Positions 52,029 through 60,142 of a stretch of DNA of 64,000 bases are shown in pieces. The notes beneath the pieces were generated by a model. The model saw only the letters and a list, made by a program, of their open reading frames with translations, was not told the DNA's origin and made no database searches. Origin of the DNA: CAYUQT01 sp964596165. GTDB taxonomy: Bacteria; Planctomycetota; Phycisphaerae; UBA1845; JAFGLZ01. A program made the position numbers and the translations under genes. The stretch is from the NCBI GenBank assembly GCA_964596165.1, contig CAZQTW010000002.1, positions 121,484 to 185,483 of the forward strand, read 5' to 3'. The first letter of the stretch is position 1. Each line of letters starts with the position of its first letter.

Positions 52029-53648
52029 ATGCTCACATCGAGAATCCCCATCGGCACCACCGACCTCATCGTCATCGTGGTTTACCTCGTGGGGATCGTC
52101 GGACTGGGTTGCCTGGCCGGTCTGCGGCAGCGACGAAATTCGCAGGGCAATGAGTACTTCCTCGCCGGCAAAACGCTGACGTGGCCCGTCATCGGCGCGG
52201 CGCTCTTCTCGACGAACATCTCGACGGTGCATCTGGTCAGCCTGGCCCAGGAAGGATTCGTCAACGGCCTGGCCTACGGCAATTTCGAGTGGATGGCCGC
52301 GTTCACGCTGATCGCCCTCTCGCTCTTCTTCGCCCCGTTCTACATCCGGGCCAACGTGGCCACCCTGCCGGACTTCCTGGAGAAACGTTACAGCCGCCCC
52401 TGCCGCGACTGGCTCGCTATCCTGTCGATCGTCTCGGCGATTTTCATCCACATCGGTTTCACGCTCTATACCGGAGCCGTCGTGCTGCACGGATTGTTCG
52501 GCGTCGGTATAAAGACCAGCATCGTTGCGGTATCGGTGCTCACGGGCCTGTACACGATCATCGGCGGCCTGCTGGCCGTCGTCCTGACCGAGTCGATCCA
52601 GACAATCGTCCTGCTGATAGGTGCCATCGTGATTACCGTGATCGGGTTGTATCATGCCGGCGGGTGGTCGCGGCTGACCGCCAACGTCGACCCGGTCAAA
52701 CTGACGGTTCTGAGATCGGCAAGCGATCCATCGAACCTGCCGTGGTACTCGGTGTTCCTGGGATATCCAATCATCGGCCTGTGGTACTGGTGTGCCGACC
52801 AGACCATCGTGCAGCGGGTCCTGGGGGCCAAAGACGAAAACCACGCTCGTGTCGGGCCCCTGTTTGCCGGTTTCATCAAAATCCTTCCGGTGTTCATCTT
52901 CGTGCTGCCCGGCCTAATTTGCCTGGCACTGATCAATCAGGGCAAGCTCCCGAATACGCTCACCAAGGAGAACTCGGGCGACACATACGCCTTCCTGATC
53001 GGCCACCTGATGCCCGTGGGCCTGAAGGGTCTGGCGGCCGCCGCATTACTCGCCGCCCTGATGAGTACCGTATCGGGAGCCCTCAACTCGATCGCGACCT
53101 TGTTCAGCTATGACATCTACAAGCGATGGCGCCCCCAGGCCTCGGATAGAACACTGGTCCTTCTGGGTCGAGTGGTAACCTTCGTCGGAATGGTGGCGGC
53201 CGTCGTATGGTCGCCGTACCTGGATCATTACAAGAGCATCTTCCAAGGCATTGTTGCGATGATCTGCTACGTGGCGCCACCGATTACGGCCGTTTTCATC
53301 TGGGGCGTCTTCTGGAGGCGGGCTTCGTCGATCGGCGCCGTCATCACACTGTGGGGTGGCTTCGCGATGGGACTGGCTGTATTCCTGCTGGATTGGCACA
53401 AAGATCGCACCGGCTGGAACGTTCCGCCGATGATGGCCACGTTCTACCTCTTCGTCCTATGCTCTACGATCCTGGTTGTTGTGTCGTTCCTGAGGCCGCA
53501 TCGGCACACGCTCGAAAGCAACGCCCTGGTCTGGGGCAACCCGCTCGATGCCTTGAGGGCCAAAGGCTGGCCGGGACTCGGCAACTACAAGTTCCTTGCG
53601 GGGCTGCTGTTCGTTACGATGGTGACCTTGTACGTTGTGTTCAGGTAG
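52029..53648 (+). CDS. Sodium:solute symporter (SSS family)
   Basis: A 539-residue protein with about 14 membrane spans. It begins GTTDLIVIVVYLVGIVGLGC. QGNEYFLAGKTLTWPVIGAA is the family hallmark after the first span, and AALLAALMSTVSGALNSIAT the sodium-site helix. SSS transporters of this group carry sugars such as galactose, myo-inositol or glucose with sodium. The location between the isomerase and rhamnose mutarotase genes suggests a deoxy-sugar or uronate substrate. No clear ribosome-binding site precedes the ATG. Confidence 0.9.
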   Translation: MLTSRIPIGTTDLIVIVVYLVGIVGLGCLAGLRQRRNSQGNEYFLAGKTLTWPVIGAALFSTNISTVHLVSLAQEGFVNGLAYGNFEWMAAFTLIALSLFFAPFYIRANVATLPDFLEKRYSRPCRDWLAILSIVSAIFIHIGFTLYTGAVVLHGLFGVGIKTSIVAVSVLTGLYTIIGGLLAVVLTESIQTIVLLIGAIVITVIGLYHAGGWSRLTANVDPVKLTVLRSASDPSNLPWYSVFLGYPIIGLWYWCADQTIVQRVLGAKDENHARVGPLFAGFIKILPVFIFVLPGLICLALINQGKLPNTLTKENSGDTYAFLIGHLMPVGLKGLAAAALLAALMSTVSGALNSIATLFSYDIYKRWRPQASDRTLVLLGRVVTFVGMVAAVVWSPYLDHYKSIFQGIVAMICYVAPPITAVFIWGVFWRRASSIGAVITLWGGFAMGLAVFLLDWHKDRTGWNVPPMMATFYLFVLCSTILVVVSFLRPHRHTLESNALVWGNPLDALRAKGWPGLGNYKFLAGLLFVTMVTLYVVFR

Positions 53649-53790
53649 GGCAGGTTTTGCCCGCCTCGTATCGCACCCAGAATCGCGGTCCGCACCGTTG
53701 CCGTGGCCCGATCAGGTCGACAGCCAGGACGCGGCATGTGCGCCGCGTGCAAAGTGCGCAACAGATTCTGTCCTTGGAGGTAATTCGATA

Positions 53791-54198
53791 ATGAGTAATC
53801 ACGTCACCCGGATAGCCCTTTCCGTTCTGTCGTCATGGATATGCCTGATCGTCCTGGGTTGCGCCCAGCCCCAGGTCCAGCGATTCGGCTCGGTCATCAA
53901 GGTCAAGCCGGAGAAACTCGAAGAGTACAAGAAGCTGCACGCGGCGCCTTGGCCGGGCGTGATGAAGATGATCCACGACTGCAACATCCGCAACTACTCG
54001 ATCTACTATAAGGACGGTTATCTGTTCAGTTACTTCGAGTACATCGGCAAGGACTTCAAGGCGGACATGGACAAAATGGCCGCCGACCCGACGACACAAA
54101 AATGGTGGAAGCATACGGACCCGTGTCAGGAACCGCTCCCCACCCGCGCCCCGGGCGAATGGTGGGCGAAGATGGAGGAGGTCTTTCATGCACCCTAG
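53791..54198 (+). CDS. Lipoprotein-type L-rhamnose mutarotase
   Basis: A 135-residue protein behind TTGGAGG. A lipoprotein signal (WICLIVLGCAQP) anchors it. The mature part is the RhaM/DUF718 dimeric alpha-beta barrel: RFGSVIKVKPEKLEEYKKLH with a catalytic-type His, NIRNYSIYYKDGYLFSYFEY, and the end block QKWWKHTDPCQEPL. RhaM interconverts alpha and beta anomers of L-rhamnose or related sugars. Export of this enzyme is unusual; most copies are cytosolic. Confidence 0.85.
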   Translation: MSNHVTRIALSVLSSWICLIVLGCAQPQVQRFGSVIKVKPEKLEEYKKLHAAPWPGVMKMIHDCNIRNYSIYYKDGYLFSYFEYIGKDFKADMDKMAADPTTQKWWKHTDPCQEPLPTRAPGEWWAKMEEVFHAP

Positions 54199-54314
54199 GG
54201 AGTCGGCGTGCCGAATGTCCGGACAACACGGAACTCGCCGACCGTCGTCACACTTGGCTCGGAACGGGTCGGAGCGGACGGGTGCTGGTCGTTTGAATGA
54301 GGAGCTCTACAGGA

Positions 54315-55364
54315 ATGAGGAATACGAAGAACACACGTGGCGTCGCCTCTGTCCTTGCGGCCGCCTTTGGGATTGGTATGGGTCTGGGCGGACTCCGCGC
54401 GGAGGAAAAGGGAACTCCGATGCCGGCGCAATCCGCGGAGCTGCTTGCCGAGCTAAGGGCATACAAGCACAAGATCGTCTACGAAACCTGGCAGGACACC
54501 AATTGGGAACTGTTCATGATCAATGCCGACGGGTCGAATCCCGTCAACCTGACGCGCACGCCCGCCGTGGACGAGATGTATCCTCATGTCTCACCCGACG
54601 GAACGAAGGTGTCCTTCATCGTCGACGAGGGCGAGGGCGCGTTGAAGGTTCGCAAGGTGTATTACATGAACCTTGACGGCACCGGGAGAACCCTCGTCTC
54701 CGTCGGCGGTCGCGAGCCGTGCTGGAATGCGGACGGAACCAAGATCGTCTACCTCAAAAGCGAATTCGAGGAGTTCAATATCAAGGATTACGCCACGAAG
54801 GGTATCGTCACGTACGATCTCAAGACCGGACAGCACATGGAACATCCCAACAAGAAGATTGAGCATCTGTACAACATCTGCTGCTCGCCCGACGATAAGT
54901 GGTTCATCAGCACCCTCCACGCGGGGATGGGCTTTGACCACGCGATCCTGGCTATCGAGGCGAACGGGATGGGGGTTTACAAGCTCCCGCTCCCCGGTTG
55001 TCGCCCCGACATCAGTCCTGACGGTAAGTGTGTCGGCTGGGGCGCCAGCGATTGGGCGCTCTACGTGGGCGACCTCGACTACTCCGGGCCACAGCCGACG
55101 GTCAAGTCGATCCGAGCCGTGGTGCTCAGCACCAAGCCCATCGAGGTGTATCACTTCGACTGGTCACCGGACGGACGTTACGTCGCATTCAGTCGAGGTC
55201 CGCAGAAGCCCAAGAGCCTGGACGCCTTGGCGCCGGAGTTGATCGGAAGCCGCGCCCCGGGCTGGAACATCTGCGTCGCCGACACAACTGCGAAGAACCG
55301 ATGGGTACAACTCACCAACGACGGCAAGAGCAACAAAGAGCCGGACTGGGCGCCGGCCAAGTAG
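54315..55364 (+). CDS. Exported PD40/TolB-like beta-propeller protein
   Basis: A 349-residue protein. The leader is GVASVLAAAFGIGMGLGGLR. Repeats of the WD40-like PD40 type follow: WELFMINADGSNPVNLTRTP, YPHVSPDGTKVSFI, PDISPDGKCVGWGASDW, HFDWSPDGRYVAFSR and WNICVADTTAKNRWVQLTND. The fold is that of TolB-like propellers, used for protein or ligand binding. No catalytic site. The ATG at 54315 is preferred for its GAGGAG upstream; the ATG at 54297 is possible. Confidence 0.82.
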   Translation: MRNTKNTRGVASVLAAAFGIGMGLGGLRAEEKGTPMPAQSAELLAELRAYKHKIVYETWQDTNWELFMINADGSNPVNLTRTPAVDEMYPHVSPDGTKVSFIVDEGEGALKVRKVYYMNLDGTGRTLVSVGGREPCWNADGTKIVYLKSEFEEFNIKDYATKGIVTYDLKTGQHMEHPNKKIEHLYNICCSPDDKWFISTLHAGMGFDHAILAIEANGMGVYKLPLPGCRPDISPDGKCVGWGASDWALYVGDLDYSGPQPTVKSIRAVVLSTKPIEVYHFDWSPDGRYVAFSRGPQKPKSLDALAPELIGSRAPGWNICVADTTAKNRWVQLTNDGKSNKEPDWAPAK

Positions 55365-55554
55365 ATTGTGGATTTCATATTTTCGATTTTGGATTCCCAC
55401 GGGACGACCCCATGACCGTTTGTGCAGATATTCCACGGCTGAACCACAGACGTGGACCAATCCGGGCGCAGCCATAATCGCAAGACAAGGCTCGAGAGCC
55501 TGAAGTCTGGGTCCAGATAGAGGACAGGGTACAATGGCATGAAGACAATGGGCG
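55365..55554. other. Spacer before an intergenic repeat, no gene supported
   Basis: Together with the repeat at 55563-55655 this makes a 320-base region without a convincing gene. A frame open through it in line with the SUMF1 gene is read-through of the repeat, not protein. Confidence 0.5.
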
Positions 55555-55562
55555 CGACTCAT

Positions 55563-55655
55563 CTTCAGCCCCGTCAGGGGCGATCGACAATAGCCCAGGA
55601 CGCAAGTCCTGGGCAAACGGGCGACCCAACACCGCTGAGCCCCGTAGGGGCGACA
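55563..55655. repeat. Composite stem-loop intergenic repeat
   Basis: Three adjacent hairpins: GCCCC-GTCA-GGGGC (55568-55581), CCCAGGAC-GCAA-GTCCTGGG (55594-55613) and GCCCC-GTA-GGGGC (55639-55651). This GCCCCGTxAGGGGC plus CCCAGGxC...GTCCTGGG pattern resembles dispersed intergenic repeats of Planctomycetota and some other phyla. Only this copy is in the window. Confidence 0.7.
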
Positions 55656-55688
55656 GAGTCCCCCTGCGGCCGACTGATCGCCGGCGCC

Positions 55689-56543
55689 ATGGTGTCCATG
55701 GCTACGTTGCTCGTAATGGGTTGCCAGAAGACTCAGACCCCAACTGCAACTGAGAAGACTCCGCAGATTATCACGACCCGGGGCGGCGTCGAGATGGTTC
55801 TGATCCCCGCCGGGCGATTCCCGATGGGCAGTCGCAACGGCCAGGAAGACGAACTCCCGGTTCACGAGGTCCGGATCGATGCCTTCTACATGGACCGCAC
55901 CGAGGTGACGCAGGAGCAATACGCCAAGTTCACGCGGCCGGACCCCTCGCACTTCAAGGGACCGAACAATCCCATCGAACAGGTAAGCTGGCCTGATGCG
56001 GCCCTTTACTGCAACAAGCGATCCAAGGCCGAGGGGTTACAGCCGTGTTACGATGAGGCCACGGGCAAGTGCAACTTCGAGGCAAGCGGCTACCGGCTGC
56101 CCACGGAGGCCGAGTGGGAATACGCCTGTCGGGCGGGAACCACGACGGACTACTACTTCGGAACCGACCCCCGCTCACTCGGCCAGTACGCCTGGTTCGC
56201 CGAGAACGCCAACAAGACGACGCATGCCGTCAGACAGAAGAAACCCAACCCGTGGGGCCTGCACGACATGATCGGCAACGTGGCCGAATGGTGCAACGAC
56301 ATCTATGAGAAAGATTACTACACGAAGAGTCCGAGCGAGAACCCTCGTGGTCCGGACGACGGCGAGCGATATGTTGTTCGGGGTGGGGCCTGGAACTCCT
56401 CGGCGAAAACCTGTCGGTCCGCCTATCGGGTAGGCGAGGACCCGGGCTTCCAGGACGCCTGTTTCGCGCGAGATGCCATTGGCTTCCGTTGTGTGCGAAA
56501 GGCACAGGCTGCCACAGCGACCGCAAGCGCGCCAACGAAGTAA
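55689..56543 (+). CDS. SUMF1/FGE-sulfatase-domain lipoprotein
   Basis: A 284-residue protein from 55689 (MVSMATLLVMGCQK), with a lipobox LVMGC. The frame continues upstream but there encodes the intergenic repeat, so the start is set here. GVEMVLIPAGRFPMGSRNGQ, EVRIDAFYMDRTEVTQEQYA, YRLPTEAEWEYACRAGTTTD, NPWGLHDMIGNVAEWCND and YVVRGGAWNSSAKTCRSAYR make the SUMF1 domain. The paired active-site Cys of true formylglycine-generating enzymes is not evident, and it is exported, so binding or another oxidation role is more likely than sulfatase maturation. Confidence 0.82.
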   Translation: MVSMATLLVMGCQKTQTPTATEKTPQIITTRGGVEMVLIPAGRFPMGSRNGQEDELPVHEVRIDAFYMDRTEVTQEQYAKFTRPDPSHFKGPNNPIEQVSWPDAALYCNKRSKAEGLQPCYDEATGKCNFEASGYRLPTEAEWEYACRAGTTTDYYFGTDPRSLGQYAWFAENANKTTHAVRQKKPNPWGLHDMIGNVAEWCNDIYEKDYYTKSPSENPRGPDDGERYVVRGGAWNSSAKTCRSAYRVGEDPGFQDACFARDAIGFRCVRKAQAATATASAPTK

Positions 56544-56590
56544 CCCGTGCCGCAATGGCATGGGGGAACGTCCAGGGGCCTTGCCCATCT

Positions 56591-57964
56591 TTACCGCAAG
56601 AGTTCTCGGATCGCTTCCATCAGCAGCGTTTCCGTGGACGGCGCCACCCGCGACACGTAACTCGTCTCGTACCCCCCCTGCGAGTAGGCGATTTCCGTGC
56701 CGACGTAGCCGGGACCGCAATCGCCGTAGGCGGCCATGCAGACCATGGAGTCCGGTTGGATCCGTTCGGCGGCCAACTGGTACTCGACGAACAACTCCCC
56801 CGGCATGTTCAGAACGTAGGCGGGACCCAACCGCAAGCAAGATATCTCCAGTTGCCGGCCTGCCTTGATTCGCCGAAGCCATGCCAGTTCGATAGCGGCA
56901 AGGACCCGCTGGTCCTTCTTCGCCCCCGCATCGTCCAGGACCTTCATCAACTTTGATTCATCCAACCGGGGACTTGGCGGCAGGGCAACCGTGCGGACCT
57001 GCCATCCGACATCATCGGCGGCGATCGGGACCCATTTCGTCGCCTCGAAGGCCGCCTTCATTCCGTCAGCCAACCGCCGGGCCAGAATCGGCCGGTTACT
57101 GATCGCACCGTCGTTGTACTTCCCGACAGCGATGTTACCGCCCGCGCCCGTAAAGTAGATCTGCACCACGCGGGGGAGATCCTTTTCTCGCATCGTACGG
57201 GCCATACCGACAAAGTCCGCGCTGACACCTCCCTGGTTGTAGTGGCACTGAGGATGGGTCGCGTAGTAATTGAGACACACAAGTGGCTGATCACCGTTCC
57301 GCAGACTCAGGACGCGTACGAACGGGTCGATCAGTCCTTCGGGAAGATCACGGACCGTCCTATCCGGGCAACGGCTCATCCGTGTATGGTTCACCTTGCC
57401 GTCGGGACCCAGAATCCGACGATTCGATGCGACCTGTTCGACCTTCGCCTTGCCCATTCCCAGATGCGTTATGACATGAGGGGTCTTCATCGCCTGGCGG
57501 ACGGCCGCTGCTGTCTTGGCCATGGCGGCACGAGCCCAATCCGGATCAATCGTGGCGCCACCCAAACCCCGTGGCTTGAGGAGTGCTTCGACGCCAAAAT
57601 CGCAGCCGGGGGCATCGTGCTGGTGAACGCACTGCACTGCCACGCGATCCGGCGAGGTCCCGGCCGCTTTGGCAAGTTCCTCGCGCCAAGCGTCGTGCGC
57701 CTCATTGTTGATCTCCACCCAGTCCACCGCGCAGAGAACCACGGGCGAGGGTTTGACCAGGAAGACCAACCCCCGGGCGCTGAGCGGATCGACAATCTCC
57801 TTCACCGGAGCCACACCCCCGAAGCAAAGGACGCTGCCCACCGGCGGCGTTACGTCGGCCTGGAACGTGGCAATCCGCAGTGGTTCGTCCGCTCGGAGAA
57901 AATCGGGGCTCAACGCGGCGACGAGAACCGACAACAGAACGACACTCGATAGCGTACGGATCAC
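56591..57964 (-). CDS. Exported neutral/alkaline ceramidase-like protein
   Basis: A 457-residue protein. A GTG start at 57964 is chosen because GGAGGA lies just upstream; an ATG at 57982 is possible. A signal peptide (TLSSVVLLSVLVAALSPDFL) precedes RIATFQADVTPPVGSVLCFG, the opening block of ceramidase-like proteins. Later blocks are VQCVHQHDAPGCD (metal His), LNYYATHPQCHYNQGGVSAD, YFTGAGGNIAVGKYND and MVCMAAYGDCGPGYVGTEIA. Family members hydrolyse the amide of ceramide, but many bacterial relatives have unknown substrates. Convergent with the SUMF1 gene, 47 bases away. Confidence 0.78.
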   Translation of the reverse strand: MIRTLSSVVLLSVLVAALSPDFLRADEPLRIATFQADVTPPVGSVLCFGGVAPVKEIVDPLSARGLVFLVKPSPVVLCAVDWVEINNEAHDAWREELAKAAGTSPDRVAVQCVHQHDAPGCDFGVEALLKPRGLGGATIDPDWARAAMAKTAAAVRQAMKTPHVITHLGMGKAKVEQVASNRRILGPDGKVNHTRMSRCPDRTVRDLPEGLIDPFVRVLSLRNGDQPLVCLNYYATHPQCHYNQGGVSADFVGMARTMREKDLPRVVQIYFTGAGGNIAVGKYNDGAISNRPILARRLADGMKAAFEATKWVPIAADDVGWQVRTVALPPSPRLDESKLMKVLDDAGAKKDQRVLAAIELAWLRRIKAGRQLEISCLRLGPAYVLNMPGELFVEYQLAAERIQPDSMVCMAAYGDCGPGYVGTEIAYSQGGYETSYVSRVAPSTETLLMEAIRELLR

Positions 57965-57995
57965 ATGCTCCTCCGACAACATGTACGTCTGGCAT

Positions 57996-58751
57996 CTATT
58001 CCAGATTGAAGGCCGTCAGGTGCCCTTTCATGCCGTCGAACTGAAACTTGATCGTTCCGGTGGGCTTCTGCTTTTCGCAGTCAACCTTGTAGACGACCTT
58101 CAACGTGTAAATGTCGCCCGGAATGAGGTCCTCGGAGCTGTAGGTAATCGTCTTGAGCTTGCCCGCCGTCTTCACGAAATCGGCCATCATCGCCTTGAGC
58201 TTGTCCATCGGAAGCTTGGCCTGGAGGTTCTTGTGCATCATCGTGAAGGCGTCCTCAGCCTTGTCGGAGAGGAAGAAGGTGAGAAAGTCCTGTCCCCGTT
58301 GACGATAGAGCCCCGTGCTCGCGGGACCCTTGAACCAGCCGTCCTGAATCTTGTCCGACGTCACATGAAACTTGATGATCTTTCCGTTGCGGATCTTCAG
58401 CTCGGATTGGGCCTGGCCCTTCTCGAAGTTGACCGTGCCCTTACTCTCGGTGAGGGTGACACCGCCCTCGACCTTGGTGGAGGTGTCGAAGTCTGTCTTG
58501 GAGAGGCCCTGGAATGCCCCCAGGTTGGCTTTCACGGCCGTCATCCACGCGGCCAGCACGGGTTCGTCAACCAGCTCGCAAAGCGCCGGATCGAACTGGG
58601 CCATCACCTGGTTGGGGTCGCCCGAAAGGACCGCTTGGAAGAACTTGTCCTGGTGTGAGGATCCCGACTTCTGAGCCCAGACCAATACACCCGCACATAC
58701 GACGATGAGCACCAGGAACACCGCGCCCAGAATCATCAGAGTCTTCTTCAT
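57996..58751 (-). CDS. Membrane-anchored protein with repeated DUF3887-like domain
   Basis: A 251-residue protein starting at 58751 behind GGAG. One N-terminal span (TLMILGAVFLVLIVVCAGVL) anchors an extracytoplasmic part. This seems to hold two NTF2-like segments: FFQAVLSGDPNQVMAQFDPA, then FLTFFLSDKAEDAFTMMHKN and LKTITYSSEDLIPGDIYTLK. It resembles small DUF3887-type proteins with no known activity. It lies just upstream of the ceramidase-like gene (31-base gap), so the two probably form an operon. Confidence 0.65.
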   Translation of the reverse strand: MKKTLMILGAVFLVLIVVCAGVLVWAQKSGSSHQDKFFQAVLSGDPNQVMAQFDPALCELVDEPVLAAWMTAVKANLGAFQGLSKTDFDTSTKVEGGVTLTESKGTVNFEKGQAQSELKIRNGKIIKFHVTSDKIQDGWFKGPASTGLYRQRGQDFLTFFLSDKAEDAFTMMHKNLQAKLPMDKLKAMMADFVKTAGKLKTITYSSEDLIPGDIYTLKVVYKVDCEKQKPTGTIKFQFDGMKGHLTAFNLE

Positions 58752-59019
58752 GGCAGGCTCCTTCCGTTTGTGCCAATGGCCCCTTTGAAGTCGAACACCC
58801 TTGGAACTGCATGGCCATATGCTATGCATGTGCACGCCCCGCAACAAGCCGGAACTCCCATGCCGGCGTCTCACCGCCGTTTCCGCAGCGGATCCGGCCG
58901 GACTCGGCAATCAGCAACACGTTTTTCACGTTGAACACGTGCCGGCTCCGCCTCGAAAACGCGTTCACATCCACAAGGCGGAATGACAGCAAAGTCGCAA
59001 TACGCGGGCGATTCGCGAA
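58752..59019. other. Intergenic region between divergent operons
   Basis: Part of a 396-base gap. Frames open on both strands give no recognisable protein. The promoter for the plus-strand operon lies at 59020-59048. Confidence 0.5.
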
Positions 59020-59048
59020 TTGCGGCGGTAGAAAGACACCTGTAAGAT
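59020..59048 (+). promoter_or_regulatory. Sigma-70-type promoter of the zinc-ribbon-LemA-HtpX operon
   Basis: TTGCGG at 59020-59025, a 17-base spacer and TAAGAT at 59043-59048. Start near 59055, leader of about 90 bases. The -35 and spacing are those of the promoter at 18100-18128. Confidence 0.6.
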
Positions 59049-59147
59049 GTGCCTTGGATTTGTCCGAACCGCTGAAGCCCAAAAACGTAATGTGTCGGTG
59101 GGACCGGGAGTTTGGTTCATTCGCGCCGCGCGCTCGGAGGCATAGCC

Positions 59148-59573
59148 TTGTGCCCGGCCTGTAGTCAACCACTGATCGCCCTGGAACTCGAAGGCATCGA
59201 GGTGGACCACTGCCCGGCCTGCAATGGCACGTGGCTCGATGCGGGCGAGTTGGAACATATCTGTGAGCGCGCCGGGGCTTCCGCCGAGCCGTTGCGCAAA
59301 ACGATTCGCGCCGCCGGCAAAGGCAGGCGAGGCAAGAGGCGTTGCCCTCGCTGCCAAGGCCGGCTTCGCACCCTGACAGTCGGCCACAGCCCTGCCATCG
59401 AAATCGATCGTTGTTCCCGCGGACACGGCCTATGGTTTGACGCGGGAGAGATTGAAACGCTGGTCGAAGAATGCTCCGGCGACGAGGCGGGCATTCTCGG
59501 TGCATTCCTGCAAGACCTGCTCCATCACACGCTGAGTATGAAACAGGAAGGAGAGTCCCAATGGGAGCCCTAA
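59148..59573 (+). CDS. TFIIB-type double zinc-ribbon protein
   Basis: A 141-residue protein with a TTG start behind CGGAGG. The first ribbon is CPACSQPLIALE, then VDHCPACNGTWLDAGELEHI, and the second CPRCQGRLRTL, then IDRCSRGHGLWFDAGEIETL. Both are zf-TFIIB domains (CxxC...CxxC with the WLDAGE block). The second ribbon has C-x-x-G-H instead of the last CxxC. Such proteins are small bacterial zinc binders of unknown function. The stop lies 10 bases inside the lemA gene, so translation is coupled. Confidence 0.8.
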   Translation: MCPACSQPLIALELEGIEVDHCPACNGTWLDAGELEHICERAGASAEPLRKTIRAAGKGRRGKRRCPRCQGRLRTLTVGHSPAIEIDRCSRGHGLWFDAGEIETLVEECSGDEAGILGAFLQDLLHHTLSMKQEGESQWEP

Positions 59574-60130
59574 TGATCGTGTTCGGAGCATTGCTGGGCA
59601 TCGCGGTACTGCTGATCCTGTGGGTGATCGCGACTTACAACAGCCTTGTTCGGTTGCGAAACGAGGTGAACAACGGCTGGTCGCAGATCGACGTTCAGCT
59701 CAAGCGGCGACACGATCTGATCCCCAACCTCGTCGAGACCGTCAAGGGATACGCCGCTCATGAGAAGAACACGCTCGAGAACGTGGTCAAGGCGAGGAAC
59801 CAGGCCGTGAGCGCGAACGGCGTCGGGGAAAAGTCGCGCGCCGAAAGCGAACTGAGCGGCGCGATCGGCCGGCTCATGGTGGTTGTCGAGCAGTACCCCG
59901 ATCTCAAGGCCAATCAGAACTTCCTGGCCTTGCAGGAGGAATTGACGTCTACGGAAAACAAAATCGGCTTCTCGCGACAGTTCTATAATGACACCGTCAT
60001 GACCTACAATACACGAATTCAGAGCATTCCCGCGGCCTTCATCGCCGGCCCGCTCGGCTTTCGCGAGGCGGCATTCTTCGAGTTGGAGAACAAGGCCGAA
60101 CGGGAAGTCCCACAGGTCAAGTTTCAATAG
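59561..60130 (+). CDS. lemA: LemA family protein
   Basis: A 189-residue protein behind AGGAAGGAG. One N-terminal span (FGALLGIAVLLILWVIATYN) is followed by the LemA core: SLVRLRNEVNNGWSQIDVQL, KRRHDLIPNLVETVKGYA, then ENKIGFSRQFYNDTVMTYNT and IPAAFIAGPLGF. The helical domain faces outside the cytoplasm. LemA is often encoded next to HtpX-type proteases, as here, but its mechanism is unknown. It is followed by htpX after 12 bases. Confidence 0.92.
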   Translation: MGALMIVFGALLGIAVLLILWVIATYNSLVRLRNEVNNGWSQIDVQLKRRHDLIPNLVETVKGYAAHEKNTLENVVKARNQAVSANGVGEKSRAESELSGAIGRLMVVVEQYPDLKANQNFLALQEELTSTENKIGFSRQFYNDTVMTYNTRIQSIPAAFIAGPLGFREAAFFELENKAEREVPQVKFQ

Positions 60131-60142
60131 TCCCCGATCACC

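Noticed and set aside
55539..55688. N-terminal extension of the SUMF1 protein
   Set aside because: The in-frame extension encodes the triple-hairpin repeat, and a clean lipoprotein signal begins at 55689.
58822..59601. 259-residue minus-strand frame
   Set aside because: It overlaps the TFIIB-type zinc-ribbon gene and has no motif; considered a shadow.
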